NCBI GenBank assembly: GCA_030615565.1
Contig: JAUWZC010000003.1
Span: 1-29,023, forward strand
Source of the DNA: Desulfobacteraceae bacterium
GTDB lineage: Bacteria > Desulfobacterota > DSM-4660 > Desulfatiglandales > B25-G16
Direction of reading: 5' to 3'
Length of the DNA: 29,023 bases
A program made the translations under genes and the position numbers. Below the pieces are notes generated by a model. The model ran no database searches and was not told where the DNA came from. It saw nothing but the letters and a program-made list of their open reading frames with translations. The first letter of the stretch is position 1; every line of letters starts with the position of its first letter. This document shows positions 22,912 to 29,023 of the stretch, one piece after another.

Positions 22912-24024
22912 ATGCTATACGAAATAGACTTTTTGCCTGTTGGGGAAGGAGAGCAGTCAGGTGATGCAATTTGTTTACGTTACTCATTTGACCAGGGAAC
23001 AAATTGGTCCGTAGGTGTAATTGATGGGGGGACACAGGAGTCGGGGGAATCCTTATGTAAACACATAGATACATATTACAAAACAAACATAATAGATTTT
23101 CTTGTTTGCACACACCCTGATCAAGATCATGCGTCAGGGTTATCTTGTGTTCTTGAGAAGCTCACTGTTAAAAAAGTTTTAATGCATTGCTCTTGGGATT
23201 ATGTGGATTACATCTATGACTATGTGTCTGATGGAAGAGTAACAAAAGAAAGTGTGAAAAACAGGCTTATCGAAGGACATCCATACGCATATAAGGTATA
23301 TGAATTGGCAAATAAAAAAAATGTCCCCATATTTCATGCTTTTTCTGATAGTCAAGATCATGACATATCATGCTTATTGATAGCTGGACCATCCTCTACC
23401 TTTTATCTTCAGCAATTGATAAATTTTCGATCAATAACTGATGTTACAGAGGATATTGATAAAGGCTATGGCTTATTGAGGGGCGTGATGGTGGCGGCAA
23501 AAAAAGCGGCAAATTGGATCATAGAGACATGGGATGATGAAAAACTTGTAGATCCAGAAGATGATGCTACTTCAAGTGAAAATAACTCTGGAATAATATT
23601 ACATTTCGACTTCGATGGGAAAAAGGTTCTTCTTACAGGTGATTGTGGAGTTCCAGCATTAGCACAGAGTGCAGATTACATTGAAAGCCAAGGGATAGAG
23701 TTACAACCATTTTCATTTATTCAAGTCCCACACCATGGTAGCAAAAGGAACATAGGTCCAACAATATTAAATAAGTTGGTCGGTCCTCCTTTAGCACAAG
23801 AAAGTGAGTCTAATTTTACAGCGCTTATTTCTGCTACGAAAACGGAAACTCCAAAGCATCCAAATAAAAGGGTTGTTAACGCCTTTATACGTAGAGGAGG
23901 CAAAGTAATAGCTACTCAAGGGTCAAGAATATGCCACCACTCTAATGGAACACCCGATAGAGGTTGGTCAAAAGCTGAGCCGTTACCTTTCTATCCAGAA
24001 GTAGAAGAAGACAATAATGATTGA
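22912..24024 (+). CDS. ComEC-like metallo-beta-lactamase-fold protein
   Basis: 370 residues. The metal motif is THPDQDHASG (H-x-D-x-D-H), later VLLTGDCG and VPHHGSK, and a C-terminal ETPKHPNKRVVNAFIRRGG, the arrangement of the ComEC/Rec2 C-terminal hydrolase domain; no ComEC membrane channel is fused. ATG 22912 is 6 nt after an AGGAG, only a few bases past R' of the attC; the upstream ATG 22906 directly abuts the ribosome-binding site. It overlaps the next gene by eight bases, so the products are likely coupled. Similar proteins are phosphoesterases or nucleases; substrate unknown. Confidence 0.85.
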   Translation: MLYEIDFLPVGEGEQSGDAICLRYSFDQGTNWSVGVIDGGTQESGESLCKHIDTYYKTNIIDFLVCTHPDQDHASGLSCVLEKLTVKKVLMHCSWDYVDYIYDYVSDGRVTKESVKNRLIEGHPYAYKVYELANKKNVPIFHAFSDSQDHDISCLLIAGPSSTFYLQQLINFRSITDVTEDIDKGYGLLRGVMVAAKKAANWIIETWDDEKLVDPEDDATSSENNSGIILHFDFDGKKVLLTGDCGVPALAQSADYIESQGIELQPFSFIQVPHHGSKRNIGPTILNKLVGPPLAQESESNFTALISATKTETPKHPNKRVVNAFIRRGGKVIATQGSRICHHSNGTPDRGWSKAEPLPFYPEVEEDNND

Positions 24025-24736
24025 TCTAATAAAAATTGCAGATCCATATGAAAGAAAAGCAAGAATATATCCGGGCCTTATTTGTTTGTTCCCATTATTA
24101 ATAACCGTTTTTGTTGCGTATCCTAAGATATTCCATTTATGGTCAAGTTTAGTTGCTTTGGCAGTATCTTTTGGTCTACTCCAGTTATTAGCACACTTAG
24201 CCCGCGATCACGGTAAACAACTGGAAAAAAGCTTATTTCAGGAGTGGGATGGAATGCCATCTATAAGATTTTTTCGTTTCCGTGATCAAACAATATCAAA
24301 CCCTATCAAGCAACGATATCACTCTTCTTTATCACAAGAAACAGGCATTAATGCGCCAACGCCAGATTTTGAGAAGAACAACCCAACGGAAGCAGATAAA
24401 ATATATCTATCATGGTCTGACTATTTGCGAGGGAAAACTAGAAATGCCAATAATTATCCTTTGGTTTTTATAGAAAATGTCAACTATGGTTTCAGACGTA
24501 ATCTATATGGTCTTCGAATTTTCTGTTTGTTGGTAAGCATAGTTTGTCTATCAGTGATTATTGTTAAAATATACCAACTCTATCAAGCATCACCATCAAT
24601 AGAAACAACGTTAATCAGCACTGCGATTATTATAGCTGTATATTTGTTGATATTTCTATTTATAGTTAACAAGAATTGGGTCAAGGTGACCGCCGATGCA
24701 TATGCACGGCAATTATTGGAATCATTGAATGCATAA
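24017..24736 (+). CDS. Four-helix membrane protein paired with the MBL protein
   Basis: 239 residues. Membrane helices near residues 19-36 and 40-60 and again 170-190 and 197-217; between them a ~100-residue soluble loop (FQEWDGMPSIRFFRFRDQTI). No known catalytic motif. It starts inside the end of the MBL gene and both share one cassette, so they should act together, for example as an enzyme with a membrane partner or effector. I recognise no family. Confidence 0.75.
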   Translation: MIDLIKIADPYERKARIYPGLICLFPLLITVFVAYPKIFHLWSSLVALAVSFGLLQLLAHLARDHGKQLEKSLFQEWDGMPSIRFFRFRDQTISNPIKQRYHSSLSQETGINAPTPDFEKNNPTEADKIYLSWSDYLRGKTRNANNYPLVFIENVNYGFRRNLYGLRIFCLLVSIVCLSVIIVKIYQLYQASPSIETTLISTAIIIAVYLLIFLFIVNKNWVKVTADAYARQLLESLNA

Positions 24737-24805
24737 CAAACGGCTGAAGCAGGATTGGCAAATCCGCTGCGCTCCATTGCCAATCTCTTAGCCGCAACGT
24801 TCGTC
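24731..24805 (+). other. attC recombination site
   Basis: R'' GCATAAC (24731-24737) and R' GTTCGTC (24799-24805); arms GGCT/AGCC and GATTGGCA/TGCCAATC. 75 bp. R'' is the exact reverse complement of GTTATGC at 22889, marking 22890-24799 as a complete cassette. It overlaps the stop of the membrane protein gene. Confidence 0.88.
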
Positions 24806-24832
24806 TGCTGAACGAGCCAAGAGGTTTGCTTG

Positions 24833-25336
24833 ATGCCCGCTGACGAACCAGTAAAACTTCGTGAATGGCGAGCACCCAACACCGAGAGGGGTCGCGGCCG
24901 GCTGTTCACATGCGGCAGGCCTGGGCGCGGCACCTTCGGCCGGGAAAGGCGGCGCGTCGATGACGACACGATCGACAGGTGGGTGAAGGGACTACCCGAG
25001 GCAGAGCTCCTGGACATCGTCTCGCTGCTCGGCAAGAAGCGCGACGACTACTCGGAGTTTGGATACTATCCCTTCCGTTCCTCAGAGGAGGCCGACGACA
25101 AGCCAATATTCCAGCAGTGGCTCGACGAACGCTACGGTCGACGCTTTGTCGTTCACGAGTTCCCAACTGTGGATGCGCAGGGAATCGCACCAGAGGTTCT
25201 GAAAGAGATAACGGGTTGCGTCCTTGATCTGCTTGAGACGGGCCGGACTGTTGTGATCATCGATTCGGCTGGTGCCGAACGAACCGCAAGAGTCTGCGAG
25301 GCCATCGGTTACGACCGAATGAAGGGGTCCGTTTGA
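24833..25336 (+). CDS. Cysteine-phosphatase-like protein, truncated, with a D-x5-R loop
   Basis: 167 residues, clearly GC-richer than all its neighbours, so recently transferred. The fold seems like a dual-specificity/tyrosine phosphatase (RGRLFTCGRPGRGTFG at the start, VVHEFPTVDAQGIAP, then VVIIDSAGAERTARVCEAIGY). In the P-loop the expected nucleophile Cys is Asp144 (D-S-A-G-A-E-R), so phosphatase activity looks lost or altered. The last codons and the stop lie in a REP fragment, so the natural C-terminus is missing. The family assignment is tentative. It directly follows the attC at 24731. ATG 24833 has an AAGAGG site upstream. Confidence 0.6.
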   Translation: MPADEPVKLREWRAPNTERGRGRLFTCGRPGRGTFGRERRRVDDDTIDRWVKGLPEAELLDIVSLLGKKRDDYSEFGYYPFRSSEEADDKPIFQQWLDERYGRRFVVHEFPTVDAQGIAPEVLKEITGCVLDLLETGRTVVIIDSAGAERTARVCEAIGYDRMKGSV

Positions 25337-25345
25337 CTCTTTTGA
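25318..25345. repeat. Fragment of the GGTCAGGTCTCC REP family
   Basis: AATGAAGGGGTC joined to CGTTTGACTCTTTT is the left half of the repeats at 6430, 7881 and 14040 with about seven bases missing. Its TTTGA supplies the stop of the preceding gene. Confidence 0.65.
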
Positions 25346-25356
25346 TTTTTTGACAG

Positions 25357-25383
25357 GACTCCTAAAGGAGTCAAGCCTTTTTT
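25357..25383 (+). terminator. Rho-independent terminator
   Basis: GACTCC (25357-25362) and GGAGTC (25367-25372) with loop TAAA form a tight hairpin followed after AAGCC by six Ts. Confidence 0.65.
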
Positions 25384-25535
25384 GACAATTGTTGACTAGT
25401 AAATTGCTCTGGGAAGTCCAGGGTCAAACCCCTGCCCTCCGTGTTTATGGCGTAAAGCGGGACGCCCTTAAAATTTTCAATTTTATCATTTTTTTACGAT
25501 CAGAAAGGCTATACTATATTGAATATTGAAAGTAA

Positions 25536-25591
25536 GCAAATTTGCCTGTTTGTTTGTTCAATCCCGATATATCGGGATCAGGCAAAATTGC
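25536..25591. repeat. Nested palindrome upstream of the caspase gene
   Basis: GCAAATTTGCCTG (25536-25548) faces CAGGCAAAATTGC (25579-25591) with one mismatch, and the loop holds the perfect 18-bp palindrome ATCCCGATATATCGGGAT (25561-25578). It ends 45 nt before the gene and could be a regulator site or an interspersed repeat. No attC is seen between 25337 and 25636. Confidence 0.55.
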
Positions 25592-25636
25592 CTTATATGT
25601 AAATGTTCGAACTGAATTAAAATAAGAAATAATAAA

Positions 25637-27388
25637 ATGATTGATCCAAACTTAAAACCTGAATATTCTGATAGTCATGCTCTCATTATCGGAATCAATG
25701 ATTTTCAGCATGCATCCCCTTTGGAATACGCTATTAGCGATGCAGAGGCAATCAGTGAAGCATTAATAAAGAAATTCGGCTTCCCGAAAGAGCACGTTCA
25801 ACTTCTTACAAATAAAGAAGCTACGCGCGGCAATATCATGTCTGCTTACATGGGCTACAGCCAATCAGGAACTGAAATTAATGATCGAATATTAGTTTTC
25901 TATGCTGGCCATGGGGTTACACAAAGGGGGGCAAGAGGTGAAATTGGTTTTCTTGTTCCTCACGATGGAAATCTTGAAGACCTTTCAACACTGATTAGGT
26001 GGGACGAGTTTACTTATAATGCAGAATTAATCAGGGCGAAACACATCCTCTTCATAATGGATGCTTGTTATGGCGGCCTAATATTTCAACGCGCCATGCC
26101 TGCCGGAAGCATGAGATTTCTCAAAGACATGCTTCTGCGTCCTGTTCGCCAGGCAATTACTGCTGGAAAAGCGGATCAGGTGGTGGCTGATTCGGGTGGT
26201 CCAAGCCCGTCCCATTCAGTATTTACAGGTCATCTTCTAGACGCGCTTGATGGAAACGCCACTACCGACGACGGAGTTTTGGCAGCCAGCGGTGTAATGT
26301 CTTACGTATATGACAAAGTGTCCAAAGACATTCATTCTCGGCAGACTCCACATTATGGCTTTTTTGATGGAGATGGCGACTTCATTTTTCAGGCACCAAT
26401 TATCGGGCGTCTCACAAAAGAGGACAAGGTAGACGAAGACGTATTAATTACTATCCCCTCCGTGGAGATTCCTGAAGCTATAGAACAGCCAGACACTTTG
26501 GTAAGCACCGTAAAAGAGTATCTTGCTGACCCAAAGACGACGATAAAGCTCCATGATGTTTCGATCCAACATGTTAGGAAATATCTTCTAGAGACTACGA
26601 AAGAGAAGTTCCCTGTGCAAGATGTTCAGTTCACCATCGAGGAGTTCACAAAACGTCTTGAGCACTACAATACCATAGCACAAGATCTTAAACTATTAAC
26701 AAGTTGCTTATCATACTGGGGAGAAGAAACACATCAAACAATTCTACAGAAAGCTGTAGGTCGATCAACAGATCATTTGTATCCTGAAAGTGGCCAGGGA
26801 ATCTGGCTTGCCCTACGCTGGTATCCAATAATCATAATAACCTACTCTGCAGGAATTGCTGCAGTTGCAGCAAAAAAGTATAACAATTTACATAGCCTTT
26901 TTTTGACACACACTGCGTCGAGGCGTTCAAGCGAAGAAACAACCGAATTGTTGTGGTCCCTAGGTGAGGCAATTCTTGAACTGGAGAGGACAAATGCGTT
27001 CAAACAGCTACCAGGCCATGAAAGAAACTATGTTCCGCGAAGTGAATACCTTTTCAAACTTTTACAGCCAGACTTAGATGACCTATTCTTTCTTGGCAAT
27101 GAGTATGAACAAGCATTTGATCGTTTTGAAGTAATGCTTGCGTTAACGCATGCCGATCTCCGGCATCAAAGAGAACAACACATATGGGGACCAGTAGGAA
27201 GGTTTGGTTGGAAATACAGTGGGCGCGGAGGAACAGAAAATTCGTTGTCTGGCATAATCGCCGAGGCAAAAGCTATGTCCTCATCATGGCCACCACTAAA
27301 GGCGGGATTTTTCGGAGGTAGTCTTGAGCGGTTCAATGCGGTTGCGTCCGAGTACGAAGCAATAATAAAACGCTTGGGTTGGTGGTAA
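25637..27388 (+). CDS. Caspase-family (C14) protease with unknown C-terminal domain
   Basis: 583 residues. The caspase p20 domain (residues 12-265) has ALIIGINDF at the start, catalytic His92 (YAGHG) and Cys144 (MDACYGG), both intact. Residues 270-583 form a mostly helical region with no motif I recognise, possibly a sensor or self-inhibitory part. No signal peptide. Caspase-like proteases with extra domains are common effectors of abortive anti-phage systems, so defence is a fair inference. No clear ribosome-binding site (AT-rich leader). An attC immediately follows the stop, as in an integron cassette. Confidence 0.88.
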   Translation: MIDPNLKPEYSDSHALIIGINDFQHASPLEYAISDAEAISEALIKKFGFPKEHVQLLTNKEATRGNIMSAYMGYSQSGTEINDRILVFYAGHGVTQRGARGEIGFLVPHDGNLEDLSTLIRWDEFTYNAELIRAKHILFIMDACYGGLIFQRAMPAGSMRFLKDMLLRPVRQAITAGKADQVVADSGGPSPSHSVFTGHLLDALDGNATTDDGVLAASGVMSYVYDKVSKDIHSRQTPHYGFFDGDGDFIFQAPIIGRLTKEDKVDEDVLITIPSVEIPEAIEQPDTLVSTVKEYLADPKTTIKLHDVSIQHVRKYLLETTKEKFPVQDVQFTIEEFTKRLEHYNTIAQDLKLLTSCLSYWGEETHQTILQKAVGRSTDHLYPESGQGIWLALRWYPIIIITYSAGIAAVAAKKYNNLHSLFLTHTASRRSSEETTELLWSLGEAILELERTNAFKQLPGHERNYVPRSEYLFKLLQPDLDDLFFLGNEYEQAFDRFEVMLALTHADLRHQREQHIWGPVGRFGWKYSGRGGTENSLSGIIAEAKAMSSSWPPLKAGFFGGSLERFNAVASEYEAIIKRLGWW

Positions 27389-27390
27389 AG

Positions 27391-27490
27391 AGATAACGAA
27401 ATAGTTCGAACAAGCGGCTCCACTTGACCGGGAATAACCTCTGGTTGAAATTCAAAACTCTGTGGCCCGGCAAGTGAGCCGTGGTTATTT
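27391..27490 (+). other. attC recombination site
   Basis: R'' AGATAAC (27391-27397) and R' GTTATTT (27484-27490). Arms CGGCTC-C-ACTTG-A-CCGGG and CCCGG-CAAGT-GAGCCG pair with two extra bases on one side, the extrahelical pattern by which integrases choose the bottom strand. Length 100 bp. Confidence 0.92.
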
Positions 27491-27500
27491 TGGTGAATAA

Positions 27501-28367
27501 ATGAATCCAGAAATCATCTATACAAACTTTCGTGACGAAGCATTGGCGACCATGTTTTCATCAGACAAATACAGTACTTTTGTCGCCATGCCCTTCCGAG
27601 AACGCTTTAGCTATCATCCTGATATTATTTTAGAAAAAGTCGTTCAGAAGGCTTCGGTAAAAGCTAATGAAATTAGAGGCGATCAACTTAAAGAGTTCCT
27701 GGTGCCTCAGACAGTTGCGGAGAAGCCACCAATTGCAAACGTCATTACAGAAGATATTGTGAAATCAATCCTGTTCTCACATTTTTTTATAGCTGATCTT
27801 ACTGGAGCAAACGGTGGTGTTCTAATTGAAACGGGTATCGCAATGTCATTCAAATCCAATACACAAATCATTTTAATCACTCAAGACCCGTTGGATCAGC
27901 TCCATTTTGATATTAGAAATAATCGAGTAATATCCTATAACCCTGATGGGAAAACGAATGAAATAAAAGATGCTTTTTTGGCTGCTGCTCAATCTTTCGA
28001 AAATGATAGGGCAAGATATGTTACACAAGTGTCAAGAAGTCTAAGCACTGATGCAATCCGTACACTACATTGCTATGCATCATGGTATCAAAACAAAGAT
28101 TCAGCAAAAGGGCAGCCTGGTTTGTGGTACCCACATAGGATGCCAGGCTTTTTCAAGGAAGGCTATGGGGATCAAGCTTTAAATATGTTTCAGCTCACGC
28201 TTCTGGAATTATATCAAAAACGGATGCTATGGACAGATTATAGTACCAAAAAAGATGATACTGGTGAACACCACTCATGGGCAGTTCATGTAACTAAGCT
28301 TGGATGGCTCCTTATCAAATACATGTGGCCGTATTATACAGAAGAGTACTGTGAGAGAATAATTTGA
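27501..28367 (+). CDS. Nucleoside-deoxyribosyltransferase-like protein with C-terminal helical domain
   Basis: 288 residues. Residues 25-130 show the NDT-like Rossmann pattern: FVAMPFRERF, ITEDIVKSILFSHFFIADLTGANGGVLIETGIA, QIILITQDP, with Glu110 in the position of the usual catalytic glutamate. These proteins, related to TIR and SLOG folds, cut or bind nucleosides and NAD-like molecules and are frequent in defence systems. Residues 185-288 form an unknown helical part, perhaps a winged helix. It sits in a cassette between attC sites, beside a caspase gene; joint function is a guess. The ATG is only 11 nt after R'. Confidence 0.75.
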   Translation: MNPEIIYTNFRDEALATMFSSDKYSTFVAMPFRERFSYHPDIILEKVVQKASVKANEIRGDQLKEFLVPQTVAEKPPIANVITEDIVKSILFSHFFIADLTGANGGVLIETGIAMSFKSNTQIILITQDPLDQLHFDIRNNRVISYNPDGKTNEIKDAFLAAAQSFENDRARYVTQVSRSLSTDAIRTLHCYASWYQNKDSAKGQPGLWYPHRMPGFFKEGYGDQALNMFQLTLLELYQKRMLWTDYSTKKDDTGEHHSWAVHVTKLGWLLIKYMWPYYTEEYCERII

Positions 28368-28410
28368 TATTTTTATAAAGGCATTCACGAAAATATCAAT
28401 AGTGTCAAAA

Positions 28411-28481
28411 ATCTAACAATAAAATTCACCAAATCCTAAAAGCCTTGCGGCTTTTAGTCCAGGTCATTCCGAGCGTTATGT
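28411..28481 (+). other. attC recombination site
   Basis: R'' ATCTAAC (28411-28417) and R' GTTATGT (28475-28481); CTAAAAGCC-TTGC-GGCTTTTAG is a 9-bp stem, and TTCACC/GGTCATT lie outside with unpaired bases. 71 bp. Confidence 0.9.
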
Positions 28482-28504
28482 TTTAAAATAATGGGTTTTA
28501 TGAA

Positions 28505-28879
28505 ATGACAATATGCAAAATTAAACAACCCGTTGAATACTCATTTCTCCAATGGATTAACAATTATCCAGATTCCGGACACTGGGCAGATAAGGAAAGG
28601 TTTTTTATATTCGTTAAGACAGTTTGTAAATATAATGCTACAAGGTGGAAAAAACCTGATCATCTTAAAAAGAAAATACTTGATGCAAAACCATACTTCG
28701 ACCTTGAATTTTTAGAACGCCTTCTTTATTTATACTCGAACCTTATTGAATTTTACAAGACTGGGGCGTGCCAAACCACGCGATTGATTCCTAGAACAAT
28801 TAAAAGAGGGCACTATATCGAAGTGCGTGTGAAAAAGGGTAATATTCACGAAGTAGAGTTACCTTTAAATAAAACATAA
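28505..28879 (+). CDS. Integron cassette protein of unknown function (124 residues)
   Basis: A small basic protein (WKKPDHLKKKILDAKPYFDLEFLERLLYLYSNLIEFYKT in the middle), probably helical with a C-terminal beta pair (GHYIEVRVKKGNIHEVELPL). I recognise no family. It fills a cassette starting at 28476. Its stop overlaps ACATAAC (28874-28880), exactly the R'' that would pair with GTTATGT at 28475. Confidence 0.7.
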   Translation: MTICKIKQPVEYSFLQWINNYPDSGHWADKERFFIFVKTVCKYNATRWKKPDHLKKKILDAKPYFDLEFLERLLYLYSNLIEFYKTGACQTTRLIPRTIKRGHYIEVRVKKGNIHEVELPLNKT

Positions 28880-28880
28880 C
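28874..28880 (+). other. R'' half of an attC interrupted by a transposable element
   Basis: ACATAAC is the reverse complement of the cassette's opening GTTATGT. What follows is not an attC arm but the start of a G-rich transposase-associated repeat, so the attC appears split. Confidence 0.65.
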
Positions 28881-28882
28881 AT

Positions 28883-28944
28883 AAAGGGGGACGTTGGTTC
28901 CAAAACGACTTGACAACATAGTATAAAGGGGATAGGCTTTTTGT
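28883..28944 (+). repeat. REP-like 5' end of the transposase element
   Basis: AAAGGGGGACGTTGG followed by CTTGACAAC resembles the G-rich ends of 21560-21732. TTGACA (28910-28915) may be the transposase promoter -35; no good -10 is visible. Confidence 0.5.
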
Positions 28945-29023
28945 ATGCCAAGACAGCCAAGACTTGATGCACCCGGTACCTTACATCATGTTATGGGCCG
29001 GGGCATTGATGGAATAAAGATAT
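28945..29023 (+). CDS. REP-associated tyrosine transposase (RAYT), N-terminal part
   Basis: 26 codons before the right edge: MPRQPRLDAPGTLHHV then MGRGIDGIKI, the standard N-terminus of Y1 HUH transposases of the RAYT/IS200-like type (MARPLRIEYPGALYHV pattern). These nick and move REP-type palindromes. It is cut by the window edge, so the HUH motif and tyrosine cannot be seen. Confidence 0.85.
   Translation, partial: MPRQPRLDAPGTLHHVMGRGIDGIKI

Noticed and set aside
24583..25035. Minus-strand ORF of 150 codons opposite the phosphatase-like gene
   Set aside because: It straddles the membrane protein gene, an attC and the GC-rich gene on the opposite strand, and looks like a shadow frame.

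Overview
The window looks like a piece of chromosome from a moderately AT-rich Gram-negative anaerobe, most likely a deltaproteobacterial (Desulfobacterota-type) genome. The lineage is inferred from the hisS-aspS order, the style of the intergenic palindromes and the gene content; no marker settles it. Ordinary housekeeping genes are interleaved with a large accessory region.

Left edge, minus strand: the 5' end of aspS (1-162, TTG start) follows hisS (552-1811). A 234-nt structured repeat lies between them. A second copy at 16216-16455 carries compensatory base changes in its helices, so it is probably an RNA element read on the plus strand. A small unknown gene (2089-2346) follows hisS upstream.

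From about 2.9 kb to the right end the window holds a scattered, partly decayed integron cassette array. I find nine good attC sites and two weaker ones, all with R'' on the left and R' on the right, and no integron integrase. In three complete cassettes the R'' of the cassette's own attC is the exact reverse complement of the R' at its start: 2965-3873 (unknown protein), 8382-8932 (BrnT toxin and antitoxin) and 22890-24799 (ComEC-like metallo-beta-lactamase protein plus membrane protein). A fourth, starting at 28476, has its attC interrupted just after R'' by a REP-associated tyrosine transposase element that runs off the window. Other genes next to attC sites encode an SDR oxidoreductase, a DJ-1/PfpI protein, an UlaG-like MBL protein, VapBC, a caspase-family protease and a nucleoside-deoxyribosyltransferase-like protein. 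The last two resemble effectors of anti-phage defence.

Between cassettes lie an enoyl-CoA hydratase/dienoyl-CoA isomerase; an IS91-family element with its own tyrosine recombinase (about 8.9-11.3 kb); a four-gene envelope unit (11616-13883) with an ECF sigma factor, a membrane anti-sigma-like protein fused to a CBM48 glycogen-binding domain, a CBM48 lipoprotein broken by a frameshift, and a secreted protein behind a second copy of the same ECF promoter; an aspartate/glutamate racemase-like gene; an SPFH/zinc-ribbon pair (16537-19203); a MNT/HEPN toxin-antitoxin pair; an orphan AbiEi-type antitoxin behind a perfect 11-bp operator; and a threonine-dehydratase-like enzyme. Several families of REP/MITE-like palindromes are scattered through the gaps, and one provides the stop codon of a truncated phosphatase-like gene.
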